DNA of 64,000 bases from Paraburkholderia phytofirmans OLGA172 (GCF_001634365.1 NZ_CP014581.1:1-64000), one strand, 5' to 3'. Positions 8,913 to 17,978 are shown, counted from the first letter of the stretch. Numbers and translations: made by a program. Notes: generated by a model from the sequence alone, not told the origin.

Positions 8913-8932
8913 GCCCGCTGGTTAGAGCGGGC
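8913..8932. terminator. Hairpin, possible terminator
   Basis: GCCCGCT (8913-8919) pairs with AGCGGGC (8926-8932). A CCTTTTC stretch lies about 18 bases further on, so termination would be weak. Confidence 0.35.
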
Positions 8933-9089
8933 CTCCGACTGCCTTTTCGGAAGAAACAAACTTTGCTTTCGTGCGCTGCATTTAGCGTCGAAGCACTGTT
9001 ATTTAACCCCAGGTGAAACCCTGAACGCAAGGATTATTCAGAGGATTTTTATTTCAGTTTTCTTCCGCTCACTTACGCGAATATCGACA

Positions 9090-9359
9090 TCAGAACCTGG
9101 CCGCGATCCGCGGCTCAATGAATCGATAAACGGCCGCAGATTCCTGCGGCGTTAAGCCGGCGACGAGCGCGTACTCAATGCAGCGCTGTGCGAGCAGCTT
9201 GTCAGCCTCGGCCATCGAGCGGAGCGCGAAGAGACTGCAGACCATGTCGGGATGGACTATCGAAGCGAGCACGTCGAGAAGCAGCGCACGTGCGCCAGTC
9301 TTATCGAGAAGGATCGCCTCGATCGCGTCGGTGAAGGGATAGGGCAGCTGCTGGGTCAT
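9090..9359 (-). CDS. Small hypothetical protein
   Basis: An 89-residue protein starting at ATG 9359 (MTQQLPYPFTDAI); a longer start at 9404 adds a less likely N-terminus. It is helical, with LLLDVLASIVHPDMVC in the middle and the ending FIEPRIAARF. It is the only minus-strand gene beside the array of R elements. No domain is recognised and the ribosome binding site is weak. Confidence 0.5.
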   Translation of the reverse strand: MTQQLPYPFTDAIEAILLDKTGARALLLDVLASIVHPDMVCSLFALRSMAEADKLLAQRCIEYALVAGLTPQESAAVYRFIEPRIAARF

Positions 9360-9529
9360 GTGAATGTCGAAAGATAGCGAAACAGTATAGCGTCGCCGCT
9401 GCACAGATCGCGAACTGATATTGAGAGATGCGCTTCATCGGAAGTGCCGCTGTATATCAGCAGCGTCGCACGACGTTGCATCCACCGACGGCAAAACGCA
9501 GTGGGTCCGATCAGCGCACTACAGCCGCC

Positions 9530-9954
9530 CCGCATTCGCGAGGCGGTGATCGTTTGAGCGCGAGTCGGGCGTAGCCCTTTTCGCGCAGTCCACCCCGACG
9601 AAATGTCGCTCCGCGGCGCTATCGCTTGCTACGCGAGGTTGCGCTCGCCGCGCGGCCTTTCGCTTCGTCGTGCAGCAGCTCTCTGTGCCGAATTCCCGTC
9701 CCCCTCGTTCGCCGTCCTTTTCTCGCGATCGTAGCCACGTCCTGCGCTGCGTCAAGGCGCGCGGGGCCGTGTCAGTCGCTATCGCTCCATCCCGCCCCAC
9801 ACCCCGCGCTTGAATCCTTGACCCAGCTCCGTCCGCGTCTCCTTTGATCGCGGGACGACGAACTCAGGGGAACGGCGGCAACGGCGAGAGACGCCGCCGA
9901 CTCAGCAGAAACATCTTTTACGCCGGGACTTCGGAATCTAGGGGCCCGGTCAGC
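9530..9954 (+). repeat. R element, copy R1 (5' part divergent)
   Basis: First copy of the 350-550 bp structured element. From about 9593 it follows R2 closely (CCCCGACGAAATGTCGCTCC). It contains the core GCGCTCGCCGCGCGG, both arms of the long-range helix (near 9699-9734 and 9845-9876), the GTCAAGG/CCTTGAC helix, the GGCGGC/GCCGCC hairpin and the 3' signature ATCTAGGGGCCCGGTCAGC. The 5' domain B seen in R2 is replaced by other sequence. It ends 22 nt before the ATG at 9977. Confidence 0.9.
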
Positions 9955-9976
9955 TTTGAACGAATGTGAGGACAGG

Positions 9977-11101
9977 ATGGAAAACAACATTGGCAAGCAG
10001 CGCGGGGCGCGTCATCGGTACGGTGAACTGACGGCTAATCTGCACACGATGCTGTCGCCGTCGCAGAGACAAGCTCTCCACGACGCGTTGGCCGGTCGGT
10101 CGCTGGCTGTGTGCTTCGGTTCTGGCGTTGACTCCACCGCGATGCTTGTCGCGCTCCGTGCCGCTGACCTTCGTCCTGATGTCATTACCTTCGCAGACAC
10201 CGGCGGCGAAAAAGAGGAAACCATTGCGCACGTCGACAAGATGAACGCGGTTCTGCGCTCCTGGGATTGGCCACTGATCGACGTGTGCCGCAAGGTTCCT
10301 CTCGCGTCCACCGGCTACTCCGACCTGTATGGAAATTGCCTCGCCAATGAGACTCTGCCATCGCTAGCATTCGGCATGAAATCCTGCAGCATCAAGTGGA
10401 AGCAGTCCCCACAGGACCAGTTTCTGAAAGGCGCGAAGTCCGGCCCGAACGCAAGGCCGCCGCACCCACTGTGGGTATCGGCTCAAGCCAACGGCCAGCA
10501 AATCATCAAGCTGATCGGCTACGACTGCGGCCCCGCCGATATGCGCAGGTCTAAAGGGCTGAAGCCATCCGACGCGGATTTCGAGTACGTCTACCCGTTG
10601 CAGCTTGTGCGCTGGGCTCGCCGCGATTGCGTTCGCGCCATCACCGAAGCACTCGGCGCTGAGATGGTGCCGGTCAAGTCAGCGTGTTTTTTTTGTCCGG
10701 CTTCAAAACGATGGGAGCTGTACTGGCTGGCCGCAAATCATCCCGACCTCCTCGAGCGCGCGTTGCTCCTGGAGCGAACCGCGCTGACTGGCCGACACAG
10801 CCGGTTCGACGCTGTTGAATTCGGGGCGAGTTGGGACGAGCTGGTACGCAACGCGGACCGCTTCCCGAGTACTTCGACAACAGTAGGCCTTGGCCGCAAC
10901 TTTTCGTGGAACCAGTGGGCTCGCGTGAACGACGTTGTTGATGCCGATTTTCGAGTGAAGCGCAGTGATGCCGACCGTGCCCGGTTTGCGCTGCTGTCCG
11001 ACACGCTCCGGGACGAAGACAACGCACTCGACTCGCGCAGCGCCGGCATCCCCATTGTTCCAGTCCCGGTCTCCACGCAGATGCAGTTGGCGTGGGAGTG
11101 A
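9977..11101 (+). CDS. PAPS-reductase-like PP-loop protein
   Basis: A 374-residue protein of the adenine-nucleotide alpha-hydrolase (PAPS reductase-like) superfamily. The PP-loop appears as FGSGVDSTAMLVAL (about 48-61), followed by ITFADTGGEKEET, a C-x-I-K-W-K motif and KSACFFCPASK near residue 230. Several cysteines could bind metal or form a disulfide. It is longer than CysH and resembles phage and plasmid relatives of unknown substrate, so sulfate assimilation is unlikely. Start: ATG 9977 with GAGG five bases upstream; TTG 9956 is less likely. It heads the R1 gene set with the DUF6884 protein and ArdC. Confidence 0.8.
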   Translation: MENNIGKQRGARHRYGELTANLHTMLSPSQRQALHDALAGRSLAVCFGSGVDSTAMLVALRAADLRPDVITFADTGGEKEETIAHVDKMNAVLRSWDWPLIDVCRKVPLASTGYSDLYGNCLANETLPSLAFGMKSCSIKWKQSPQDQFLKGAKSGPNARPPHPLWVSAQANGQQIIKLIGYDCGPADMRRSKGLKPSDADFEYVYPLQLVRWARRDCVRAITEALGAEMVPVKSACFFCPASKRWELYWLAANHPDLLERALLLERTALTGRHSRFDAVEFGASWDELVRNADRFPSTSTTVGLGRNFSWNQWARVNDVVDADFRVKRSDADRARFALLSDTLRDEDNALDSRSAGIPIVPVPVSTQMQLAWE

Positions 11102-11157
11102 ACGGGCCGCACGTTGCACACGCAGATTCGATACATAACTATCTGTCAGGACGTCTA

Positions 11158-11868
11158 ATGACTAACACCAGCAAGCATCTCATCATCATGGCCTGTTCCG
11201 CGACGAAGCTGGAGCAGCCGGCACCGGCGCTCGATCTCTATCGGGGCGTGATGTATAGCACTTACCGTGCGAACGTGCGGCACGAGGCAAGCCCGGAAGT
11301 CATGATCCTGTCGGCACGTCACGGCTTTCTGCGGGCCGATACCATTATCGCGCCGTACGAACACCGCATGTCGACCGAGCGCGCTGACGCGATGCTGAGC
11401 GATCTTCCCAGCTACCTGTGCGACGGTTGGCCAGCGCAAGCGCGCAGTGTGTTGCTGGTCGGCGGCAAAGAATATCGCCGCGTGATGCGTGCCGCGGTCT
11501 CGCACCTGTCCACCAGCGGATGTCTGGCTCCGGACACGTGCGTTGAAGAAACCAACGGCGGTATCGGTTATCAGCGGTCCCAACTCGGCGCATATCTCCG
11601 GGCAATCGCGAAGCCGGATGACAACGTGGTTGGGTTCCAGCCGAACGGCACGCCGCTGTATCGCCGGCTCGGCGTGTACGCCATTGGCGACAGCGTCCAG
11701 GTTGCCTACCGGGCGCGGCCTGATCTGCCGGCGCGACCGGCGCGGATCGAAGAGCTGTTCGACAGTCCACGCGGTGACACCGCGAGCATTGCCATGCTGG
11801 ACGTGAAACCGGGGGCGCCGGCGCAGACGTGGATCTCATTGTCTGATCTCAAGCCGGTCCATGCGTAG
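11158..11868 (+). CDS. DUF6884-type protein
   Basis: A 236-residue protein. LIIMACSATKLEQPAPALDL, then VMILSARHGFLRADTIIAPY and VLLVGGKEYRRV, are the conserved blocks of the DUF6884 family, distantly reminiscent of YaaA. A C-terminal extension of about 80 residues includes YRRLGVYAIGDSVQVAYRAR. I use ATG 11158; upstream in-frame sequence overlaps the previous gene's end. The family's reaction is not firmly established. Pairing with a PP-loop protein and ArdC suggests nucleic-acid modification or anti-defence (inference). Confidence 0.75.
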   Translation: MTNTSKHLIIMACSATKLEQPAPALDLYRGVMYSTYRANVRHEASPEVMILSARHGFLRADTIIAPYEHRMSTERADAMLSDLPSYLCDGWPAQARSVLLVGGKEYRRVMRAAVSHLSTSGCLAPDTCVEETNGGIGYQRSQLGAYLRAIAKPDDNVVGFQPNGTPLYRRLGVYAIGDSVQVAYRARPDLPARPARIEELFDSPRGDTASIAMLDVKPGAPAQTWISLSDLKPVHA

Positions 11869-11913
11869 CCAGAACTGCCACCTGATCCACGAACTGAAGG
11901 GACGACATCAATC

Positions 11914-12810
11914 ATGAAAGCTCTGAAGCAAACCATCAAGCGCGACTTGAAACAGGAAGTCACCGACCGTCTTGTGAATGCCATGGAAGCGGGGCGGATG
12001 TCGCCGGCGAATCTATGGGCCTGCAGCGCGTCTGGAGGCCTGCCTGTCAACTACGCCACCAAGAACATGTTCAACGGCGCGAACTTGCTGCTGTTGTGGC
12101 TCGAAGCGGCAGAGAGGGGCTTTGCCCGCAACGAGTGGATGACCTACAACCAGGCGCAGGCAATCGGTGCGCAGGTGCGCCGCGGTGCGAAGGGCTGTCG
12201 GCTTGTCCGGTTCGACAAGGAGGAGCGCATCGATCCGGAGACGGGGGAGATTGAGTTCTTTCCGGATCCGGTGGCGTTCAGCGTGTTTAATGTCGAGGAA
12301 ATCGACGGCGTTGTGTCGGTCTCGCGTTGTGAGGAGTACGCACCGGTCGACGTAGCGGAACATATCCTCAAGCAGACCGGCGCCCGGGTCGTAGAAACAG
12401 GAGAACACGCTTTCTACCGGGCGAGCACTGATGAGTGTTTCCTGCCGGAACGCGGTCGTTTCGACGATCTGTCCAGTTTCTATCGCGCTGCCACCCACGG
12501 ACTGATGCACTGGACCGCGCACTCTTCGCGTTTGGCCCGTGACTTCAGCGCGCGTTTTGGCGACGACGGAGACGCGTTCGAGGAACTGGTCGCTGAATTC
12601 GGTGCAGCTTTTTGCCTTGCCCGCATCGGCATGCAAGACGGCCAGCTCGAGCATCACGCGTCTCATCTCGACTCATGGATCCGAGTGCTAAAGAAAGACA
12701 AGAACGCGCTATTTACGGCGGCCAGCCGAGCTAGTGACGCCTACTCGTATGTGATGAAGCGCGCCCGTATGACTGACTCGCCCTCAATCGAATTGGCTGC
12801 AGCGGCATGA
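11914..12810 (+). CDS. ardC: ArdC-type antirestriction protein with altered active site
   Basis: A 298-residue ArdC-like protein. The N-terminal ssDNA-binding domain (DUF1738 type) carries NYATKNMFNGANLLLLWL and EWMTYNQAQAIGAQVRRGAK. The C-terminal zincin-like domain carries HGLMHWTAHSSRL and EELVAEFGAAFCLARIG. In typical ArdC the metal site is HExxH; here it reads HGLMH (codons cac gga ctg atg cac), so the catalytic Glu is Gly. The protein may protect incoming DNA through ssDNA binding rather than proteolysis. It is the third gene after R1. Such genes are typical of plasmid leading regions. Confidence 0.88.
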   Translation: MKALKQTIKRDLKQEVTDRLVNAMEAGRMSPANLWACSASGGLPVNYATKNMFNGANLLLLWLEAAERGFARNEWMTYNQAQAIGAQVRRGAKGCRLVRFDKEERIDPETGEIEFFPDPVAFSVFNVEEIDGVVSVSRCEEYAPVDVAEHILKQTGARVVETGEHAFYRASTDECFLPERGRFDDLSSFYRAATHGLMHWTAHSSRLARDFSARFGDDGDAFEELVAEFGAAFCLARIGMQDGQLEHHASHLDSWIRVLKKDKNALFTAASRASDAYSYVMKRARMTDSPSIELAAAA

Positions 12811-12865
12811 CGGAGACCCACGCGCCATTGAAAGTGAATCGGGATTTTTAACAGGAGAACTGCCA

Positions 12866-13522
12866 ATGTCGAAATATATCAACGCCGCGCCGCAAGAGCT
12901 GCGGCCGCAACAGATGATCTTCGAAGTCTTCTGCCGGGAGGCCTTTCTCAAGCCGCTGGAAAATCACGGCAGGGCGGCCGAAGTGTTCTTTCGAGGGGCC
13001 AGGCTGGGCTTTGTTGATCACCTGGGCGTAGCGGGACTGATGCAGGCCCATGAAAGGGAGCTAAACAACGCCCTCTATTCGCATTCGCCGACCGGCTTGC
13101 CGATTGATGACGAGCTGCCGAGCGCCGCGGCTCTTGCCGAGTATCCGCACTTACGGCGGCGTTTTCCGGAGGCGGCGCAGCTGGTCGACGCGCAGAATGG
13201 ACCGGTGCCGGACGGTGCGGTGTCCGCCTCACCGGATGCTCAGGCCAACGTACTCCGATCTGCTTCGGCCGAGCAGTTGCTGATGGAGCTGGCTCGTCGC
13301 GGTGTGTTCATGGATCTCCATCATGCCGTCGGCGCCCTGCATGACCATCTTGAACGTGCTGGGCATCTGGACAGCGACAGTCCACTGACCTCCTACCTCA
13401 CGTACCGGTTGCGTGCCGCAGACGCAGCTGTGTCCGGACGCTCAGACTCGGCAGACGCCGCCGGCAGGTGGCGGGAGAAAATCGACATCCTGAACGCGGC
13501 GCACGTGCGGACCCGACACTGA
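12866..13522 (+). CDS. Hypothetical protein
   Basis: A 218-residue protein with a helical N-terminal half (PQQMIFEVFCREAFLKPLE), a proline-rich region near 90-135 and a helical C-terminus. ATG 12866 follows ACAGGAGAAC. It is the last gene of the R1 set, closed by the terminator at 13540-13572. No domain recognised; it has no membrane or export signal. Confidence 0.7.
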   Translation: MSKYINAAPQELRPQQMIFEVFCREAFLKPLENHGRAAEVFFRGARLGFVDHLGVAGLMQAHERELNNALYSHSPTGLPIDDELPSAAALAEYPHLRRRFPEAAQLVDAQNGPVPDGAVSASPDAQANVLRSASAEQLLMELARRGVFMDLHHAVGALHDHLERAGHLDSDSPLTSYLTYRLRAADAAVSGRSDSADAAGRWREKIDILNAAHVRTRH

Positions 13523-13539
13523 CCACGCGATGATGTTTG

Positions 13540-13572
13540 AGGCCCCTGCAGCCAGACGCGCAGGGGCCTTTT
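13540..13572 (+). terminator. Terminator closing the R1 gene set
   Basis: GGCCCCTG (13541-13548) pairs with CAGGGGCC (13561-13568), followed by TTTT. It lies just before R2, so transcription of the R2 genes must start inside or after R2. Confidence 0.85.
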
Positions 13573-13610
13573 ACTTTGTGATCCTGAAAAAGCTCACCTT
13601 GCCATTGGAT

Positions 13611-14089
13611 CCGCTGCCATCCAGCCGGGACGCCGCAACTCGCGAGCCAGGCGATCGCCTGTCACGCCAGTTGCACATCGTCGCCCCGGAACAGTCGAAC
13701 ACGCGCCTCGAGCTGCGCTCTTCTTCGCGAGCACCCCGACGAAATGTCGCTCCGCGGCGCTGCCGCTTGCTGCGCGAGGTTGCGCTCGCCGCGCGGCCTT
13801 TCGCTTCGCCACGGCTCTCAGTGCCGAATTCCCGTCCCCCTCGTTCGCCGTCCTTTTCTCGCGATCGTAGCCACGTCCTGCGCTGCGTCAAGGCGCGCGG
13901 GGCCGTGTCAGTCGCTGCGCTCCATCCCGCCCCACACCCCGCGCTTGAATCCTTGACCCAGCTCCGTCCGCGTCTCCTTTGATCGCGGGACGACGAACTC
14001 AGGGGAACGGCGGCAACGGCGAGAGACGCCGCCGACTCAGCAGAAACATCTTTTACGCCGGGACTTCGGAATCTAGGGGCCCGGTCAGC
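13611..14089 (+). repeat. R element, copy R2
   Basis: Complete copy. Domain B is present in a variant form: CCGGG near 13625 pairs with CCCGG near 13687, and AGGC-GATC-GCCT forms the inner hairpin. Core, long-range helix, GTCAAGG/CCTTGAC helix and 3' signature follow. The 3' two thirds nearly match R1. It ends 22 nt before ATG 14112. Confidence 0.9.
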
Positions 14090-14111
14090 GCAAACCACCA
14101 GAGGGGTGCAT

Positions 14112-14645
14112 ATGACGTTTGAGGAATACAGGAAACGCTTTCCGGCCACACGCGGCTTTCAGCGCTACAAAAGCGAGCAACGCGCGAACCACGCGTCGAG
14201 CCACCGGCTCGGGCACAACAAGCGCATCGCAGTTGGCGAGTACTTCTACGCCCACCAGCACGCGCCAGGCGTCTGTTTTCCGAAGCGCTTGCAGGCAGAG
14301 CGCGCGGGATATGACCGACACCTGCAGGCGGACGCCGCTGCGCCGACGCCGATCGTCGAGCAGGACGCAATCGAAGCGCGAAAGCCGTCCCGTATCCATC
14401 TGACGCACACCGGCCCCGCTGCCGGCGCAACGCTGTGCGGCGCACCGCGCGACGGCAGCACCGCTCACCATGCGGTGTATGCGCCCGTTGAGCGCGATGA
14501 ATATCGCGCGCAGTGCTGCGTTGCCTGCCTGAAGGAATTCGCCCGGGCATGGGCCGGTGAAAAGACCAAGCCGGATTGGGTCAACAGTGTTCTTGCGGCT
14601 GACGTGCAAGACGTCGTCAGCACACAACTTCCTCTTTTCGCGTAA
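14112..14645 (+). CDS. Hypothetical protein with cysteine motif
   Basis: A 177-residue basic protein. The N-terminal part, TFEEYRKRFPATRGFQRYKS, is rich in Arg and His. Near residue 140 a CCVACLKEFARAW stretch, together with an earlier Cys (ATLCGAP), could form a small zinc site. ATG 14112 is preceded by AGAGGGG; GTG 14106 is in frame but too close to it. First gene after R2, 12 bp before the next. No family recognised. Confidence 0.7.
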   Translation: MTFEEYRKRFPATRGFQRYKSEQRANHASSHRLGHNKRIAVGEYFYAHQHAPGVCFPKRLQAERAGYDRHLQADAAAPTPIVEQDAIEARKPSRIHLTHTGPAAGATLCGAPRDGSTAHHAVYAPVERDEYRAQCCVACLKEFARAWAGEKTKPDWVNSVLAADVQDVVSTQLPLFA

Positions 14646-14657
14646 CAGGAGCGCATT

Positions 14658-15332
14658 ATGCAGATTGAACTTTCGTTGTCCGCTGAAACCATCGCCGCTG
14701 AAGCTATCACGGCAGCGAAGAAGAACTCTGCGCATATGTCACGCGTTGCGCGAATTTTCGACGCCATGCGCGCCATTGTCGAAACGCCGGACGCGCGCCT
14801 GCGGCATTACACAGTGGACTTTTATGAGCATGATCGCGCATATCTGCAGCGTACCTACGCGACAGGCATGTACGGCTGGGTCATCCGCGAGAGCGGAACC
14901 CATCTTGTACAGCTCGGCAGACATCCGCGCATGAACGAGGAACTGGACGCCGCGCTCCACACTGGCCCGAGTCGCGACTGTTATCTGATCGACGCGCGCA
15001 ACGCGACAGTGAAGGCAGTAACGGAAGGCAAGCTGCGCGAGGAAATGGCGCGCTTCAACTACGTTACCGGCCCGCATACCGTGGCAAAAAACAGCCGGAC
15101 CATCGCAACCATGGACGTCAAAATGACGCCGTGGACCCACGCGAAAGCCCCGCAAGGCATCGTGCGATTCGGGTCACTTGACGTGCCGCTCAGCCACGAG
15201 GATCTGGTAGCACTCGCGCAGATCGGAGCATCGGAAGTAATCCGGGTCTCGCACTCTCTTTTCACCGGTACGCAGTCCATTGAACTGGACGGCGCCAACC
15301 TGTTCGACCTGATCGAACAGCGCGCCGAATAG
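14658..15332 (+). CDS. Hypothetical protein
   Basis: A 224-residue soluble protein, second gene of the R2 set. The N-terminus is helical (ETIAAEAITAAKKNSAHMSR). The middle has alternating beta-like stretches with several Tyr and His (LRHYTVDFYEHDRAYLQ). ATG 14658 follows ACAGGAGCGC. No domain recognised. Confidence 0.7.
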   Translation: MQIELSLSAETIAAEAITAAKKNSAHMSRVARIFDAMRAIVETPDARLRHYTVDFYEHDRAYLQRTYATGMYGWVIRESGTHLVQLGRHPRMNEELDAALHTGPSRDCYLIDARNATVKAVTEGKLREEMARFNYVTGPHTVAKNSRTIATMDVKMTPWTHAKAPQGIVRFGSLDVPLSHEDLVALAQIGASEVIRVSHSLFTGTQSIELDGANLFDLIEQRAE

Positions 15333-15374
15333 TCCGTATCGCAAGCCGGCGAGGAGCTGGAGGGCTCTTCGCCA

Positions 15375-15388
15375 TTTCGCATGCGAAA
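15375..15388. promoter_or_regulatory. Palindrome TTTCGCATGCGAAA, copy 2
   Basis: Identical to the palindromes at 94-107 and 61713-61726. It lies 42 bp after a gene stop and just before R3. Confidence 0.45.
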
Positions 15389-15395
15389 CCGGATA

Positions 15396-15854
15396 CCGCC
15401 CGCAGTCAGCCGGGCCGGGGCGAGCCGCCCGCCAGGCTTCGCCTGACGCGCCGCTCGCAGATTCCCCGCCCCGGTGAATGGAAGCGGACCGCTCTAGGGC
15501 TTCGCCCGGCGCGGGCCACCCAATCCAGTCGCGTCGCGCTGCTCCGCGAAGGGGCGCTACCCGCGCGGGCCATTCGCGCGATCGCATAGGTCGCATGCCG
15601 TCCATTCCCCCTCATCGCCCATACCCGCGAACTTAGCCGGCCTCGTCCTGACGTCAAGGCGTGCGGGGCCGTGTTGTCGCTGCGCGCCTGCCCGCCCCAA
15701 CACCCCGCACTTGCCTCCTTGACGCACGGCCTCAACCGGCTTGCGTCGTCGCAGGGCGATGAACTCAGGGGAACGGCGGCAACGCTGGAACCTGACAAGC
15801 GCCCGCCGAAAGGAAACCCCTACGATGGGCTCCGAATCTTGGGGCCCGGTCAGC
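15396..15854 (+). repeat. R element, divergent copy R3
   Basis: Clearly related but divergent. Domain B: CCGGGGCG pairs with CGCCCCGG, with the inner hairpin CAGGC-TTC-GCCTG. Domain C is the simple hairpin GGGC-TTCG-CCC. The long-range helix is rebuilt with different bases: CATCGCCC (15613-15620) with GGGCGATG (15754-15761), and CCCC with GGGG next to it. GTGCGGGG/CCCCGCAC replaces CGCGGGG/CCCCGCG. The 3' end is ATCTTGGGGCCCGGTCAGC. It ends 19 nt before ATG 15874. The compensatory changes are key evidence for structure. Confidence 0.88.
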
Positions 15855-15873
15855 AAAAAACAGGAGCTATGCC

Positions 15874-16383
15874 ATGACACGACGCCGCCACCCGAAGCCC
15901 GAGATTCACGCCATTGTTTTTGCGCAGCACGAACACTGTGTAACGGAATTGATTGTCGAACTGAGTCATGCCGTCATCGGTGCGACCGGCTATGTACATG
16001 CGGGCAATATCGAATTCCGCGCGAACGTGAGTGACCACAGCGCGGAATCGTTCGGGCGTCGCGTCGCGTTCAGCAATGTCTGCGGCGCAGAACTGGACGA
16101 GATGCGCGCGGCGGTTCGGAAGATCGAGCGCATCCGCAGCCGGATGATGAAGGATGACAAAGCGCTGGGCGAGGCACCGAACTTTGCGGAGTTCGCGCGT
16201 CGTGCGCTCGTCGCCGCAGGCGTAACGATGGTGCATGTCGCCCGTGATCTCGCGGGACGCCCTCGCAACGCCGCACATCACATCGTCGTAAGCACGGCAA
16301 ACGGAGGCGACGTACTGGACGCAATCGGACGACTGGAGAAGATCGCGTTGACCATGTTCGGCAAGCGCGTGGAGGCAGCATGA
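15874..16383 (+). CDS. Hypothetical protein
   Basis: A 169-residue protein, first after R3. ATG 15874 follows ACAGGAGCTATGCC. The N-terminus (IHAIVFAQHEHCVTELIVEL) looks beta-rich and the C-terminus helical. It overlaps the next gene by four bases (ATGA), indicating translational coupling. No domain recognised. Confidence 0.7.
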   Translation: MTRRRHPKPEIHAIVFAQHEHCVTELIVELSHAVIGATGYVHAGNIEFRANVSDHSAESFGRRVAFSNVCGAELDEMRAAVRKIERIRSRMMKDDKALGEAPNFAEFARRALVAAGVTMVHVARDLAGRPRNAAHHIVVSTANGGDVLDAIGRLEKIALTMFGKRVEAA

Positions 16384-16913
16384 GCGCGCAACTGGTTGAA
16401 CGTTGGGAAGGGGCCGCTAAGGGCGGGCGCTACCAGATCGACGTGATGCGTTTCGAGCCGCGTCCGGGTCGGGAGTTTTTCGACATTCGCCTTTCGCGCG
16501 ACGCCAGGCAGTATGAGTCGAAGCTCGCACGCACCCCCGCCGAGGCGCGGGATCGCGTGCAGCACGCCGTCGATTGGGCGTTGTCGTATGGCCCCGCGCC
16601 GTATAAGCGGACCTTCCGCGACGCCAAGCTCGCTCCGGTCGTTCGCGATGCCGAGCCGCTGCTGACGGTACAGGCCAATCGTTGCGAACTTGCGGCAAAG
16701 CTTGCCTTATTCCTCGTTAAGCGCACCGGTAGTCGCATCGAGAAATGGAGCGGGACACTTCTGGCCGCCGAGCAGCGCGCGCTCTTTGGACGTTTCTTCG
16801 GCAAGGGCACGCTGACCATCGACGGCAAACGCGAGCGCATCAAACACACCGTATCGCGCTCATTCGGCATGGGCCGTGAAGTGACGACGGACGTAGCTTG
16901 GGCCGACCTGTGA
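16380..16913 (+). CDS. Hypothetical protein
   Basis: A 177-residue basic protein, coupled to the previous gene through ATGA. Segments such as ERWEGAAKGGRYQIDVMRFE and a basic C-terminal third (TIDGKRERIKHTVSRSFGMG) could contact nucleic acid (inference). A strong hairpin follows at 16956-16978. No family recognised. Confidence 0.7.
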   Translation: MSAQLVERWEGAAKGGRYQIDVMRFEPRPGREFFDIRLSRDARQYESKLARTPAEARDRVQHAVDWALSYGPAPYKRTFRDAKLAPVVRDAEPLLTVQANRCELAAKLALFLVKRTGSRIEKWSGTLLAAEQRALFGRFFGKGTLTIDGKRERIKHTVSRSFGMGREVTTDVAWADL

Positions 16914-16955
16914 CGCAGTACGTGCACGCAATCCACTCATCCTGACCAATCTGCT

Positions 16956-16978
16956 GGAGCGCTTCTGGCAAGCGCTCC
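16956..16978 (+). terminator. Hairpin after the R3 gene pair
   Basis: GGAGCGCTT (16956-16964), CTGGC, AAGCGCTCC (16970-16978): a perfect 9-bp stem 42 bp after a stop codon. No clear T-run follows, so it is a probable rather than certain terminator. Confidence 0.55.
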
Positions 16979-16997
16979 ACTTACCCATCGACCGATC

Positions 16998-17542
16998 ATG
17001 CAACCTAATCAATCCACAAGCCTGACACTCCCGCGCGCTGGCCGCTTCATACGCAGGATCCGGTTCGCAGCGCGCAAATCCGCGTCCTGCTGAACACGAT
17101 CGTTACGGACGCGCTTGCATTCTGGAGGCAAGCACCGCGCCGAACGTGGGGCGACATCAGCCGTCTGGTTCTTCGCCAGATGGTAACGCTCGACCGGATG
17201 TACCCCGAGGCGGGCATTCTTGATTCGGCGCTCAAACGCGTGGCCGTCCAGTTCTTCGCGGCAAACGTGGACGCGCGCATCAGCAGCTTTGGTCGCCGCG
17301 AAGGCGATCAGCCGACGCCCGCCGTTGCCCGCCTGATGAATGCTTTGCGTGACGCCCCGCGTCCACCACTGGCTATGCCGCAGGCTCGCAGCACCAATGC
17401 ACCGCAAGGCGTACACGGGCATAGCGCCCCTCATCAAACCAGACCACAACGTAAGGGGAGTTCATGGAACATGCGCAGCAGGCATCGCAAACCGAGAAGG
17501 CCATTTATCAGAACGGAAGAGGCTACCGTATCGAAGTTATGA
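16998..17542 (+). pseudogene. Frame-broken hypothetical gene
   Basis: A protein-like frame (VLLNTIVTDALAFWRQAPRR, then RMYPEAGILDSALKRVAVQF) runs to 17542 but has no start codon before the internal ATG at 17180. The likely start, ATG 16998 (MQPNQSTSLTLPRAGRF), is in another frame that stops after 31 codons. One frame change between about 17030 and 17085 would join them. The 3' end overlaps the next gene by 79 bp, so the true stop may also be affected. Function unknown. Confidence 0.55.
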
Positions 17543-17978
17543 CGATAGGCGAAACGGTCGAATTTTTTGCCGAAGGGGGCGGCTTTGTTCGTCGCATGCC
17601 GCGAGCCGAATTTGACGCGCAATTCAAGGTGGCTCCGCAACCCCAGTTCGCACAAGTCGCCGTCGCAGGCGCGTGGATGGACGATGGAGTCGCGTTGCCC
17701 GCGTACAGCGATGGGGTTCGATGGAACGGCTGGCTGATGCCGTACTTTACGCGCGAAGTGGCCATGCGCCTGATCCCGCTTGTAGACGGTCTCAGGTACG
17801 ACGAAGCGCGCGACGTGTTCGTTGTGCTGGACCGAACGAAGGCGACGAAATCGCGTACGCGGCCGAAGTAATCCGGGTAGGTGACGACAATGTCGTGACC
17901 TATTCGATTGGGGCGGGTGAATGGTGTTGGGAGGAAGCGAACCAGCCGACGCAGGAAGCGCCCGTACGCGACGCGTAA
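17464..17978 (+). pseudogene. Frame-broken hypothetical gene
   Basis: ATG 17464 after GGGGAGTTC opens a frame (YQNGRGYRIEVMTIGETVEF) that stops at 17871. Protein-like sequence goes on in the -1 frame (NEGDEIAYAAEVIRVGDDNV) to a stop at 17978. A single missing base near 17830-17840 would give one protein of about 170 residues. A programmed -1 shift is possible, but no slippery heptamer is seen, and neighbouring genes are broken too, so error or decay is more likely. Confidence 0.6.

Larger units (their letters stand above)
7507..9089. other. Replication origin region, non-coding
   Basis: About 1.6 kb without a credible gene. Left to right it holds ten iterons (7576-8013), with an A+T-rich gap at about 7800-7880 containing the dyad CTATGCC/GGCATAG. 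It then holds a perfect DnaA box, G+C-rich hairpins (8133-8152 and GACGGCTAAAGCCGTC near 8171), one isolated iteron (8589-8605), a terminator (8664-8697) and a hairpin (8913-8932). Short frames here are overlaps of iteron sequence and show no protein-like features. Confidence 0.8.

Noticed and set aside
17800..17978. Programmed -1 frameshift in the gene at 17464
   Set aside because: No slippery heptamer or following stem is evident, and adjacent genes have similar unprogrammed breaks.
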